64,000 nucleotides of DNA from Capsicum annuum (GCF_002878395.1 NC_061119.1:20593792-20657791), one strand, 5' to 3'; counted from the first letter of the stretch, positions 46,666 through 59,540 are shown. A program made the numbers and translations. Notes: generated from the letters alone by a model not told the origin.

Positions 46666-48343
46666 ATGGCTTCTAGTGTAAATTCTACTGGAAATAGGGT
46701 TGAGAATTCAGCTACATCAATTCCACAAAATAATGGTGGTACGAACTTTCAATCCACAACTTCTTCGGATATTAATCACCCTCTTTATCTGCCAACTGTT
46801 GATGTTTCAAGTAACTCCTTTGTGTCATTGCTTTTGAAAGGGAGTGAGAAGTATATTTTATAGAGCAAAGTATATATGATAACTTTATTGGGTCGTAATG
46901 CTGCTCCTAATATAGGTGATGCTTTATCTATGTATTCTAAGTCTTCTTACCCTGGAGGTGGCTATTAGAAAGGAAAAATGGGTTATGTGCAAAATTATAG
47001 TGCTACTGCCTTCTGTGATCATTGAAAATTGGAAGGGCATTACAAATTTCATTGCTTTAAGCTGTTGGCTATACATCAGGGCATCCTAATCATGGAGATC
47101 ACAAAAGAAATGATGATACTAGATATAATGTTGGGATGGGCAAAATTATGACTACAGGTCCAAGCAGAGAAGACCAGGTCCTAGTACACACAATGCGATA
47201 ATTGAAGGTTGGCAGTCTCAGCCTCAACAAGTGCGACCAACATGGTCCTCAAGCTTTTTTGGACAATTTTGTGACTCCACATGGCCTACAACCAAGTCAA
47301 CTATCTCAACATGCGCTAGGCGCAGGATTGGTATCTATGCCATCAAGGTCTACACCTGAGCAGTATACACAAATCTGTCAAATGTTACAGACTAGAGAAT
47401 ATGGCATAACATCAGCACCACCGGCTAATTTTCGAATATAATAGGTAATTGTAGGCCCTGGTAATCACACATAATACACCTGAGTGGATTATTTACGTAG
47501 GAGATACCAACCATATGGCTTCATATATTGAAATTCTGAATAAAGATTCAATATCTGAGTCTGTGTGTCCTCTAAAAGTTATGTTACAAAATAGTGATGT
47601 GTCAAAAGAAAGACACACTGGTTCATGTAACATATCTGATAGAAGCAACCTCTCAAATATATTTCATCTACCACAATTTAACTATAATCTATTGTCTGCA
47701 TCTAAGGCGACTAGATAGTGACAATATTCAGCTACATTTTATTGTAACTTTGAATATGTCAGGATCTCTGAAATGGGAAGGTGAAGGAGATTGGTAGGGA
47801 AATAGATGGTCTACATTTCTTACTGAACAAAAATCTACCAGGATATAAAAGAATAAGTTTCTTTAATGTGGCACATACAAATAAATGTAATATGGAACTA
47901 TGGCATAAAATATTTGGCCATGTTCCCTTCAAAGTTCTTTGTAGATTATTTTCTGTATCAAAGGACCCTTTAGATAATAAACTATCTACATTTAATAATA
48001 GTTTTTTTGCTTAACAAACTAGGTTTACCTTTCCCATTAGTATGACATGTAGTAAAAATGCTTTTGAATTGGTTCATATAGATATCTGGGGTCCTTATAT
48101 AGTAGCCACCTGTGATGGTCATAAGTTGTTCCTTACTACTGTTGATGGTTACACAAGAATGGCATGGATATATCTTATAAAATTAAAGTCTGATGTATTT
48201 GTTGTTGTCAAACATTTTTTATCTTATGTTAAAAATTAGTTCAATATAAGCAATAAAATCCTAAGAACTGATAATGTCATTGAATTTGTGAAAGACATGT
48301 GTGTTGAAGTATTTCGTAACTTAGGTATCATTTATCAAGTGTA
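46666..48343 (+). pseudogene. gag, protease and integrase remnant of Copia element E
   Basis: The start MASSVNSTGNRVENSAT at 46,666 leads into a Gag N-terminus (HPLYLPTVDVSSNSFVSLLL) with a stop at 46,863. A C-terminal Gag tail is at 47,202-47,441. The protease box near 47,485-47,520 reads WIIYVGDTNHMAS, a displaced form of the DTGATNHM type. The integrase zinc region LWHKIFGHVPFKVLCRL (47,900-47,950) and core FELVHIDIWGPY then TTVDGYTRMAWIYLIKLK (48,045-48,210) follow. Homology ends near 48,343. Several frame breaks. Confidence 0.78.
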
Positions 48344-49343
48344 AATACAATAAAGACAAGGTAAACACGAAATCACACTCCAAACAGACCATAAATCACA
48401 AAATTTGAGCACCTATTGGACACCAACTCTCGGATTCAACAAACAACCAACAAAACCATATGAACAAATGCGTTTAATACACCAACAGCCAACCCAAACT
48501 ATGTTAACAACCATGAGATAATGAAAAAGATTATCAGAAACAAGATGAATAAAAATAATAACTCACGGATTGGATTACTAGAATACAAACACATACACAA
48601 ATACAAGAAAGAAAAGGATAGTTAGTAAGACATAGGTTATTACAATATTAAGAACCAAGTGTATAGCAATACTAACCCCCTAATTAATGTAATTATCAAC
48701 ACCACACTCCTACGGTAACTGCCAAGGGAATTACGTCACTCCATGATCAACCGTTTTCAAGCATAGGTCCATATTATCTTTTCTACGCCTTAAACTACAA
48801 TGGCTATTACAATCCCTAACTAAGACTACACAAAGTTTTTCTACTCTAAAGAGAGAGAATTTTCATTATTTCATACAATCATCATTCATAATCTAAAGAG
48901 AGAATACCTAAAAAGACTATATACAGTTATATAATGAGTGACAAAATGACTCCAATTCCCTTAATGAAGGAGGGGCATCCATGGAGTGTCAAATAGACAA
49001 GTCTAAGTTACTTAAATTCCCTTAAGGCTAAGTGACTAAAAATGCCCTTAATAAAGAGAACCAAAACCGTGAACCATCAAATATGGTCCAAACCCATGAG
49101 TCATCAAGTTTTCAAGGCTCCAAGCAATCTTCCACAAATGGGTTTGCTTGTTGAAATGCTCAAAACGACCACTCCAAGAATAATCATGTGCCCTCCATGC
49201 GACCAAAGCTTGATTCTTCACATAGTGACTTTGAAAAATATCATCAAAAGCTATGGTGGCTATTTGACTTGTATTATACATACCTCAACAGAATGGGATA
49301 GCAGAGAAAAAGCATAGGCATTTCTTAGAAATTACAAGATTAA
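48344..49343. other. Unidentified 1-kb segment inside Copia E
   Basis: Copia similarity stops abruptly at about 48,343 and Copia PPT sequence reappears only after 51,923, so RT/RNase H has been replaced. The segment is C/A-rich on the + strand, suggesting an element on the - strand, but I see no LTR pair, inverted repeat or open frame that identifies it. Confidence 0.4.
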
Positions 49344-49348
49344 TTAGA

Positions 49349-51918
49349 TGTAATACCCCACAATTTTGGGCTAAAGTTAAACCATCTTTCTTATGTTTAT
49401 GGACCTGAACTGCAATACCCCAAACTATTCTTAGCTTAATTCAGCTTTTAGTTTCATTCTTAAGGGGAATAAGGCTTGAAATTTACACTAAGTGTTGGAG
49501 ACTTAGTCATCTTCAAGACACCTAAACTTTGAGAATTTTTATTTTGCTCTTCCCAATCCCAAGACATTAGTTTTTGAGTTAATTCATGTTCAGGGATGTG
49601 AGAAGAATATGTTGGGAAAGTTTTAGAGTATTTGGACAAGGTTTGGGTCATGTTTGGATGACAAATCTTGCTAGTCACCGTGACAAGGCCGCATCGCAGT
49701 GACATTTCCTTTGGCACATATATCGCATTGTAGTGAAGGTTTTTTCATCCAGTTGTTGATTTGTTATTTGAATACACGGTTCATGATCTTTATCCTAGTG
49801 TGTGAAGTTCTTATTAGGTGAAAATTTTTCATAGAAATCACTTAGATCAAAGTTGAGCTAAGAGCCTTTGATTCGTCCAAAGTATGGTATTAGATTCTAT
49901 GAGGATCAATTTTAAACGTGTATAACTTTAGATTTATGTGGAATTCTTTAGCTGAAGACTCACCAAATTGTAGATAATTGACTTAGCTTTTCAGAAATAC
50001 CAATTTTGCCTTAATCTGATATTCGAGAGAAAAGTTATGACCATTTTCGTTTGAACCAATAAGCCACCGCTATAACACCACATCATGGTGAACCTACAAA
50101 GCTCAGTTATGTATTTAAAAATGTCAGAAGGAAAATTAGGTCTTTTATCCATCAATGCAATCATTTGTAAGACGACTTGGGGCATCAGTTGGGGCATTCT
50201 TTTCCCTTCTTATCCAATTATCCTCCCAAGAAAACCACTCCCTTTCCTAAGAACACAATTTAAGTTCCTTTATCCCAAAGAAATCTAGAATTCAAGCTGT
50301 CCAAGATCAAGATCCTTCAAGAAAGCATCAAGATCAGGGTTTTATCCTAAAATTAAGAAACGTAAGGTACGTGGGGCTATCCTAAATTTCATGGGCTAAA
50401 AATATTTTGTTCAAACAAGCTTTCATATATATAGTTTCCTACCTTTGTTGAAATTTTGAAATGGTTGAAGAATATGTATTGTAAATTCATTTTATGATGG
50501 AACCTTGCATAAACTATGATGTTATTTTCCCAAAAAATATGGTTATTATCTCATATATATACATGTTATTGACTTGAAAGATATATGAGAGCAAGATTTA
50601 TGTAAATTCCCTCTCTTGTTGCGAAACCTATTGCTTGTGAATGTTATAGATTGTTTACTTCTATGATTGAAAGTGGAATTAAGTGTTTTCATCTATGTTG
50701 AAGGATTGATATTGTCTTATGAAAGAATTGAGAGGGGTTTCATCATTGTTTATAAATACTCATATTCCCTGTTAGAGAACTTGCATGTGCTCTATGAAAT
50801 AGGATGACAAAACTTTGCCAAATTATTGATGGGATTGAAAGAACTAAAGCATAACATGATATGGCTTATATATATACCTATATATATATATGTATTTGTG
50901 TATATATATATAAATATATACATATACATATATATTTTTATGTATATATATATATGTATATATACACATATATATATATATGTCTTGTGACTCTTGGTTT
51001 GACGATACCAAACAGACGAATGCCATGACAAATTCAGAATAGATCAAAATACAGATTTTATTTAGATTTTGAGTTCAAAAATAATCACGATATACAAGGT
51101 TAAAATGGGCTCAAAGAGAGTTCGATTGTTACCCGAACAAGGCACGAGTTCAGATAACTCATTTACCGAAACTGTGATTTACTGATATGGATTTATTATA
51201 TCCAAAGATAGGGATTATATGTTGGCTTATGCCCTTTTGCATATCAGAATCAGAAACTCAAACCCTTGTGGCTAACTTGGATTGGGGGCTTTGTCACCGA
51301 GTCAAGGGCAGATTCCATATAGCTGTGGGATTATAGAATTGTAAGATGTACCACCTTGCTTGAAAGTAAGACAGAATCGAAATAAGATTTACACATATAT
51401 TTTGAAGCCTACTGATTATACCCATGTATTTTTAAGTATTTTATGCTGACATGTTTATGAAATGCACTCACCTATTTTTTCTAAAATTATAGCTTGTTTT
51501 TGGAATGTTCTATGTACCAGTACCTTGTGTATTCACCCCCTATATTTTAGGTTCTACGGTTCAATCATGTGGTCCATCACATCAGTTGTTCATATTGGAT
51601 AATGATAGATTCGATGAGATATTCATCTTTCGGTAGGCATTTACTTTTATGTTGTGTCTTTCAGTAAATGGTCCATCTGTAGGCTTTGTCCCAGCCTTCA
51701 AGTTAGTATTTCGTAGAGGCTTCAGAGATAGTATTTTAATTATTGTACTGTCATATTTTGTAGCTATAGTTTGTCTTATAAATTCCCTTGAATTTCATTA
51801 TATCTTCTGCATTTGATTTATTTATGGATTATGTTCATGATAGCATGTTATGTGGTCTCCCATGCCTTCGAGTTTTGGGAAGATCGACACGGCCAGGGCC
51901 TCAACTCGGGTCATGACA
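49349..51918 (+). repeat. Solo LTR of a Tekay-like Gypsy element, with perfect TSD
   Basis: It starts TGTAATACCCCAC and ends CGGGTCATGACA, flanked by TTAGA on both sides (49,344-49,348 and 51,919-51,923). There is no PBS, PPT or internal domain; it arose by recombination between the two LTRs of a full element. AAGGTACGTGGGG is at 50,364-50,376. It shares phrases such as ACTAAGTGTTGGAGACTTAG with LTR G (52,212 onward). Length 2,570 bp. Confidence 0.9.
50866..50982. repeat. (TA)n/(TATG) microsatellite in the solo LTR
   Basis: About 115 bases of TATATA with interspersed TG and CA steps. The two overlapping - strand open frames here, rich in Tyr and Ile, are repeat artefacts. Confidence 0.9.
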
Positions 51919-51923
51919 TTAGA

Positions 51924-51994
51924 TTTCCAAAATTACCTAGTTTGAGGGGGAGTGTTGAGGAATAAAAATAGAAGCCAAAGAAAGCAAGCTAATT
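51924..51994 (+). repeat. Copia E 3' end: PPT and truncated 3' LTR
   Basis: PPT TTTGAGGGGGAG at 51,941-51,952, then the first 42 or so bases of the LTR, which diverge from the 5' LTR after GCTAATT. Confidence 0.7.
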
Positions 51995-53518
51995 TTATCA
52001 ACCCTTATTTTTTAGCTTGAAATTGAAGCATCGTTCCTATGTTTGGAAACTCTAATCTACTCATTTATATTTTAGTTCATTTATCATGTTTCAGAATCAG
52101 TATGTAATCATATTTCCTGTTAGGTATGTTGAGTCTACAACCTCAGTTTCCTCAATAGTCTTAGTCTAAACCAGTCTCATTCGAGGACCAGTGTTCCCAA
52201 GGGTGAGATATTGTAAAACCCCATAAAAGTCTTAGCACTTTTCAGCTCTAAGTTGAATTTTTAAGGGGTTCAAAACTTGAAAATTGCACTAAGTGTTGAG
52301 GACTTAGTTAATTTCAATTCCTCTATACTTTATGGATTTTTAAATCAACCTTCTCGACCCTGAAATATTGGGTTTTAAGTTTATTCATGATTAGGGAGGT
52401 CAAAAGTACATATTGGGTGAGTTTTTGAATATTCAGACAAGCGTAGGAGCAAATTTGGAAGACATAAACTGAAGCACCCCTGGGATAGGTGCGACGCTTA
52501 GTTTACTTTGCTATGATAGAGCCTGTGGCACCTGGTCTAGTCTGTCAGATTGGGCCTCGTGGCGCGGGGCTTACCCTGCCGATCTAGTGCTCGGATCACC
52601 CGGTGCTTTCTTATGAAACTTTTGATTTTAAATGCCTAAGTGGCTTTTGGGTTATTTTCCCTCATCCTATTTCGTCTATAATACAAATTGAGGCTTCTAA
52701 AGGGGCATTATTTGCCTATTTTACTCAAATTACACCCTAGAAAACCCTTCCCCAAGAACACAATCAAAATCCTTTTCGACAAGGATCCAAAGATTCAAGT
52801 TTTCTTCACAAATCAAGAAGCTTAAGGTACGTGGGGCTATCCTAAATATCATGGGCATAGGTTTTACAATTTTTACAAGCGTTAGAGATACATATGTATG
52901 TACATGTAATGAGTTTTGGGAAATTGTTTTAAGAGCATGCATCATGGATCCAATTCGATGAAAATATGTATTTGACATGGGGGTATTCCATAAGCTTGAT
53001 TTATAATGTCATGCATATGTGATTTGAGTTTAAAAAGTGATTTGTGAATTTTACTTATGAAATTTCTTTCCCCATGATGAAATTTATGGTCCTTGCATGT
53101 CATAAATTGTGAATTATTTTGAGATCATTTATTAAAAGCCCCCCTTTTATCATGAAATCTATGTATAACCAATGTTGGAGATGGTTTATGAATAATGACA
53201 ACTCTTGAGTTTAAATGCCTCTTTAACCACTATGCATTGTTGTTTGTAAGCTTTTAAAAGGGGTATGTCATATGCTAAAGGATTTTGTGTCTTAATTCAA
53301 ATAAATGAATGGATCGAATAAATGAATTGGCCACCATATGCTAGGGATTTGTAAAAAGAGTATGCTGCATGAGTTTACATATGCTTTTGAAAATAAGAAC
53401 TCTCGTGTGATTTGATAAAATGTTTTGAGTGGTCATATGCATGTTTTTGAATAAGAAGGGCGGATACGATGTGGTATGATAGGAATGACTGGCAAGTCCG
53501 GGTACCCTGTGATGATAA
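51995..53518 (+). mobile_element. Element G fragment: 3' internal end, PPT and part of 3' LTR
   Basis: The phrase TCATTCGAGGACCAGTGTTCC followed by CAAGGGTGAGATAT is the PPT-side border seen in the other chromoviruses here. The LTR starts TGTAAAACCCC at 52,212. It contains a GC-rich cassette (52,470-52,615, with GGCGCGGGGC and GTGCGACGC phrases) and AAGGTACGTGGGG at 52,824-52,836. It stops at 53,518 where LTR H begins. No coding remains; the 5' side is missing. Confidence 0.75.
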
Positions 53519-53872
53519 TGTAACACCCCGCACCTTCGGGCTAGAATTTAAAATGTCATTCCTACGCATATAGACCCAAACTAAATGATTCCAGTTTAAT
53601 ATATGTGTGGTGATCACTCCAATTCTGTGGGAATACCTTTCAATATGAATTGAGGTCACAAAAGTCCCTAAATTAAAGATGAGTTGAAAACATTTCTATC
53701 AATTAAGTTTTAGTGGATGTTTTAACTTGGTTAAACTTCCATCTACTATAATCCTATAATATGACGATTTAGAGAGTCTACTATTTATCAAATTAAGGCC
53801 CCTTGAAATTCCTTTCCAATGCCACTAACCGTTTGTCAATTCGTGTCCGGAGATAAAGGTTATGAGTGTTTG
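53519..53872 (+). repeat. LTR H, left part (interrupted by element B)
   Basis: It begins TGTAACACCCCGCACCTTC directly after GATAA (53,514-53,518), inside LTR G. It resembles the first 350 bases of C and D LTRs. It is cut by element B at GTTATGAGTGTTTG; the text resumes at 62,711. Confidence 0.8.
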
Positions 53873-55023
53873 TGTCATGACCCGAACTAGGGTCTGGCTG
53901 TGAGGAGCATTTCGAACCATGGAGGCCCGAAACACCCCTATCGGTCTGGTAATCATGCACCTAATTCATATGATCAAAGTAATGCGGAAGAACAACAATA
54001 ATTCGAAAACATGATGATAAATATGAAAAGAAACAATAACGGGGAAATAAGGTTCCCCCAACATCAATTAACCGCTAAACAACTGTCTGTGAAAATCTCT
54101 AACAAATGACTGAGTTAAGTAACTGTATATAAACTGGGACAAGGCACCCAATAGACCTCAAAACTAAATATAAGCTAAAGGACTGCAGGACATAAGACCT
54201 TCCTAAACATAGAAGGCTCACCACTTGTCTCTGCAACTCTGTCTGAATGATCTACTGATTCTCTTAACCCCTAGACTGGGCCTCTAAACCTGAGAGGTTG
54301 GAGAGGGGAGGGGGTCAGCAGAAAAGTACTGGCACGCACAGATATCAAAACAAAATATAATATTTTTACAAAATATAGTTGAGAGCCATTATAAAGAAAT
54401 TTTGTATCAAATCATTTGAAAACACATGGGCATAATGCAATAGTTTCTCAACAATAATGAAATGCAACTGAGTTAGGTGGAATACCCTACATAATTTACA
54501 CCAACTGCCCAACGACAGTTGCCACCGATATTAGAGTATAAGTGAGGGAGAGACACACAAGACCACAAAGCATGGTGTCTCCACCAACTGGTAGTGCCCA
54601 AGATCATTTATCCCAGGCTCCAACCTATAGTCCCAATTTGGGAATGACATAAAGTCAAGTACACAAGATCACTTAGCTTGGTACCAAATTTCCGTGTCGA
54701 CAACAATTTTTTCCAGCGATGAGCCCTTACACTCAAAGGCCTTCTTCAGGCATCCACCAATCTCATGTAAAATCAATGCATTTGAATTTCATCTGATTTA
54801 ATCACATGTTATATTTTGTAGGGTATCGTCATACCCGACTTGTAATTCATCATTATCACTTCCACATATGCGTTATCATGTAAAAACCAAGGTGTTTCAT
54901 CATTTACAAGTGGCGAACAATATTTATTTCAAATTCATGCTCTCTTTTGTTGGTCACAATATGATATGGGGTATCAAGACATTATCATAGGAATTTGAAA
55001 GCAATTTATCATTCATATTTATC

Positions 55024-55111
55024 AAATTTCCATGGAAAATCTCAAATCACATATGCATGGTTTCAACAAATTTCCATGGAAAATCTCAAATCACATATGC
55101 ATGGTTTCAAC
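55024..55111. repeat. 44-bp tandem duplication specific to the 3' LTR of B
   Basis: The unit AAATTTCCATGGAAAATCTC... occurs at 55,024-55,067 and again at 55,068-55,111, essentially identical. The 5' LTR has one copy (about 61,767-61,811), so this arose after insertion of B or in its 3' LTR only. Confidence 0.9.
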
Positions 55112-55533
55112 CATTGAAGTATATAGGCAAACAATTCTCATGACATAAAGAAAAATGACTTAGAAATCATATTGAAAGCAAGTTATTAGGATTTGATTGA
55201 AAACCCACATTTAAAAGCATGCATGTTCATAAAAACCACACCTATGAGATTGTAGTATGACCCCACGTACCTTGATAACTATGAATATTAGATGCTTCTC
55301 AAAGACTACGTTGAGAGTATTCCAAATATGCAATTTGTTCCTAAAACCCCCGGTTGAATCTCGAGTTGCTTGGATTTTTATTTTGAAACCATAAGGAGAT
55401 TCTTTGAGCACTTTTGATGAATGAAGGTGTATTTTGGGGTCCTTGGAACTGAATTTCGTATTTTAGGACTAAGTAAAGGTGGAAAAGGACCATTTTGCCC
55501 CAAAAATGGAGTGTTTAAATCATTTGAATTCTT

Positions 55534-55665
55534 TACATAGGCGCTGCCCATCCCATTGCTTATGTTTACATAGGCGCTGCCTAGGATATCGCCCATGTTT
55601 ACATAGGCTCCACGTAAGCTATGGCCTATGTTTAACATAGGCGCTGCCTAGGCTATCGCCTATGC
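55534..55665. repeat. Minisatellite in 3' LTR of B (four units)
   Basis: Units of about 33-35 bases with the consensus TTTACATAGGCGCTGCCTAGG and then CTATCGCCTATG. Each unit is partly self-complementary (CATAGGCG with CGCCTATG), so each can fold as a hairpin. Confidence 0.85.
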
Positions 55666-56065
55666 TTTCCAGTGGCCATGGGCGATTGGTTTGGCGACAC
55701 ATATCACTTTGAAAGGCCATAACTTCTTGCTCGGGTGTTGGATTTAGCAAAAGTTGTATCGTTGGAAAGCTAACTCGAAGACCTATCATTTAAAACATAG
55801 TAGACTTCCCAATTCCACATATACAGAAAGTTATGGTCGATGGAAGCTGACATAATCTACATCATCCACTAAAACTTTGTCGATTAAAATAGTTTCAACT
55901 CATCCTTGAGTTGAAGGACCTCTATGGTCTAAATTAAAGCTTGAATGGATTCACATGCTACACAATTAATTGAAATATTTATTGGCATAGGATTTTATGG
56001 CTTTGGTATTTATCAACACATCGGAATTATGTTCTATATTGTAGCCCAAAATACGGGGCATTATA

Positions 56066-56078
56066 TTATCCCCCCTTA
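56066..56078 (-). promoter_or_regulatory. Polypurine tract of element B
   Basis: The - strand reads TAAGGGGGGATAA just before the 3' LTR, preceded by CATTCGGGGACGAATGATCC. It is the same arrangement as in elements C and D. Confidence 0.8.
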
Positions 56079-56159
56079 GGATCATTCGTCCCCGAATGAT
56101 GATGCGGGACACAGACAGACATGATTTAAAGCATAATAAAGGACTAGGAAAGTTAATAT

Positions 56160-59100
56160 TGTAATAGTACCTTCTGTTTCATCCTCCATCGAAGCAAGAA
56201 AATTGGGATATCTAATTCTTATGTCATTTTTTGACTCCCAAATTGCTTCTTCGACTTTCTGATTCCTCTACAGTACCTTTACTGAGGTTATCTCTTTGTT
56301 TCTCAGTTTTTTAACTTAGCGATCTAAAATTTCAATGGTCTCTTCTTTGTAAGACAAGGAGTCTGTCACTTTGATACCCTCTACCAGAAATACCATAGAA
56401 TGATCTCCAATGCATTTCTTTAACATGGTGCATGGAATACCAGATGAATGGAACCAAAACTTGCAGGCAATTCTAGCACATAAGCAACTGTACCAATCTT
56501 TTTTAGAATCAGATATGGCCCTACATAGCGAGGGGTCAATTTATCCTTTTTTCCAAACCACATAACTCATTTCATAGGAAAAACCTTGAGAAACACCCAA
56601 TCACCAACTTCAAACTCTAGTTCTCTTCTACGAATATCGACATAGGACTTCTGACAACTGTGAGCAGTCTTGAGTTGTTCTCTAATGATCTTCACTTTCT
56701 CCATCACCTGATAAACAAGATCAGGCCCATATAACTGAGTCTAACCCACTTCATACCATCCTATCGGAGACCTACATCTCCTCCCATACAAAGCCTCAAA
56801 AGGAGCCATCTTGATGCTGGCATGGTAACTATTATTGTAAGCAAATTCAACCAGTGGAAGGTGATCTACCCAAATACCTTTGAAATCAATGACACATGCC
56901 ATCAATATATCCTCGAGGGTCTGAATGGTACGCTCATCTTGCCCATCAGTATGAGGGTGGAAAACTGTGCTCAAATTCACTTGTGTACCGAAATCCTTCT
57001 GAAAAGATCTCCAGAACTGAGATGAAAACTTCGTACCTCTATTGGATATAATGGAAACTGGTTCCCCATGCAACCGAACTATCTCGTCAATGTAAATCTT
57101 AGCAAAACCCTCTCCCAAATAATTATTCCTCACAGGCAAAAAATGGGCTGACTTTGTCAACAAATCCACAATTACCCATATGGAATCATACTGGTTTCAG
57201 GATCTTGAAAGTCCTGTAATGAAGTCCATGTTTATCATCTCCCACTTCTATAAAGGCAGGGCTATCTCTTGGGAAGTACCACCTGGCCTTATGTGGTCTA
57301 CCTTCACTGGTTGACAGTTCAAACACTTGGACACAAAATTAGCTACATCACGTTTCATGTTATTCCACCAATACAAGGTTTTCAGATCATGGTAAATCTT
57401 AGTAGAGCCTGGGTGAATGACATACCTCGAAGTGTGCGCCTCATTAAGGATTCTTTCTCATAGCCGATCAACATTCGGAATGTACGACCTACCCTAAAAT
57501 CTTAGAATACCATCACAACCAATTTCCAATTACATAACCTTTCGTTGACCCACATCTTTCTTGATTGGCATCAAGATGGGATCTTCAACCTGCTTCTCCT
57601 TAACTTTAGGACAAAGGGATAACTTAGCTAAATCATAAAAAATCACCCCTCCATCTTTGAAATCTAAGAGTTGCACTCCTAGATTTGCAAGGTAGTGAAT
57701 ATCCTTCACCATCTCTTTATTTCCTTCTTCTACATGAGAAAGGTTGCCCATAGACAACCTGTTGAGGGTGTCTGCTACAACATTTGCCTTGACCGAATGG
57801 TAATGTAGACTCATATCATAGTCTTTCAAAATCTCCATGCAACGCCTCTGCCTGAGGTTCAATTCTTTTGTGAGAAAACATACTGCAAAATCTTATGGTC
57901 AGCATAAATATCCACATGCACTCCATAGAGATAGTGCCTCCAGATTCTATTTGCAAACACCATGGCTGCTAACTCCAAGTCATGAGTGGGGTAATTGCGC
58001 TCATGCACCTTTAACTCCCTAGATGCATAAGCTATCACCTTACTACGCTGCATCAAAATATAACTAAGTCCCATACGGGATGCATCATAATAAACTACAA
58101 AATCATCTACACCCTCGAGAAGGGTCAAAATAAGAGCAGTAGTCAACTTGTCATTCAACTTCACAAAACTGTTTTCACAGAAGTCAGACCACACAAACTT
58201 TATATTTTTCTGAGTCAGTTTAGTAAGTGGAGTAGCTATGGAAGAAAAACTCTCTACGAACCTTCTGTAACACCCCACAAAACCTAAGAAGCTCCGAATA
58301 TCGGTTGGAGTCATGGGTCTGTACCATTTTCTCACTGCTTCAACTTTTTGGGGATCCACTCTTATCCCATCACTGGACATAATATGCCCCAGGAAGGCAA
58401 TAGAATCTAACAAGAATTCACACTTAGAAAATTTGGCATACAGCTGATGATCCTTAAGGGTCTGAAGAATAATTCGGAGGTGATCCTCTTTACTCTTAGA
58501 ATAGATCAGAATATCATCAATAAATACAATGACGAACAAGTCAAGTAACTGACAGAACACTCTATTCATAAGATCCATGAAGGCTGCAGGGGAATTAGTC
58601 AACTCAAGGACTTGACTAGAAATTCGTAGTGACCATATCGGGTTCGAAAGGCTGTCTTGGGAACGTCTAACTCCCTAACTTTTAAATGATGATAACCCAA
58701 ACGAAGGTCTATTTATGAAAAAAACTTGGAACGCAGAAGCTAGTCAAAAAGGTCGTCAATCCTCAGAAGAGAATCTTTATTTTTAATCGTGACTTTATTC
58801 AACTAATAGTAGTCTATGAACATCCGAAGGGACCCATCCTTCTTTCGCACGAAGAGTACAGGTGCATCCTATGGGGAAATACTAGGATGAATAAAACCTT
58901 TGTCTAGGAGGTCTGCAAGCTATTCCTTTGACTCCTTTAGTTCCGTGGGAGCCATTTATATAGCGGAATAGAAATAGGACGGGTGTCTAGCAATACATCA
59001 ATGCCAAAATCTATCTCCCTATTAGGGGGTATCCCTGGGAGATCTTTCGGAAAGATTTCTGGGAATTCATTCACTACAGGGACTGACTGCAGAGGAAGAT

Positions 59101-59540
59101 TTTCAACTTTTGAATCTTTTACTCGAATTAAATAGTACATACAGCCTTTGGAGATAAGATTTTGGGCTCTAAGATAAGAGATAAAGTGACCTTTAGATTC
59201 CATAGAACTCCCTGCCCATACAATTGGTGTCTCATTCGGGAAATAAAAAGTGACCTTTCGGGTCCTGCAATCGAGTGTGGCATAGCACGAATGGAGCCAG
59301 TCCATCCCAAGGATGGCATTAAAATCTATCATATCAATTTTTTATAAGGTCTGCAACAGTTTCCCTTCTATGAATAGATATGACACAATTTCTATACACC
59401 CTTCTGGCAACAATAGAGTGACCTATAGGAGTAGAACTAGAGAAGGGTTCTACAATAACTTCGGGCTCAAACCCGAAACCAACAACCACATAAGGGTTCA
59501 CATAAGATAAATTAGGCCTGGGATCAAGCAATACATAAAC
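56160..59540 (-). pseudogene. pol of element B: protease, RT, RNase H, integrase, chromodomain
   Basis: Protease: MLDPRPNLSYVNPYV near 59,500 and ILGMDWLHSCYATLDC near 59,280-59,310. RT: an open 247-codon stretch (57,859-58,602) with [19 protein letters not shown] (both Asp present) and [14 protein letters not shown] of RNase H. The RT N-terminal third (58,603-58,930) is broken by stops. Integrase: 142 open codons (56,741-57,169) with [11 protein letters not shown]; the second catalytic site reads ISNRGTKF, Asn where Asp is expected, so integrase is probably inactive; [12 protein letters not shown] keeps Glu. A chromodomain-like tail at about 56,170-56,340 includes EETIEILDR and KKLRNKEITSVKVL. 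Confidence 0.88.

Larger units (their letters stand above)
46031..51994 (+). mobile_element. Copia element E, decayed, carrying SINE, unknown segment and solo LTR
   Basis: The 5' LTR starts TGTTGGGGAGTAAAAATGG at 46,031. A matching start TGTTGAGGAATAAAAATAG is at 51,953, preceded by a PPT-like TTTGAGGGGGAG (51,941-51,952). Between them are gag, protease and integrase remnants of a Ty1/Copia element. RT and RNase H are absent. The 3' LTR is cut after about 42 bases. The inner boundary of the 5' LTR cannot be set because the 3' copy is so short. Confidence 0.75.
53873..56065 (-). repeat. 3' LTR of element B
   Basis: The + strand starts TGTCATGACCCGAACTAGGG. The expected TGTAATGCCCC start on the - strand reads TATAATGCCCC, a terminal mutation. 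It has a 44-base tandem duplication at 55,024-55,111 and a four-unit minisatellite at 55,534-55,665. The splice-donor-like motif lies at 55,261-55,273. 2,193 bp. Confidence 0.9.

Noticed and set aside
48042..48239. Small independent gene
   Set aside because: It is the Copia integrase core of element E.
50792..51047. Two overlapping Tyr/Ile-rich open frames
   Set aside because: They are translations of the TA microsatellite.
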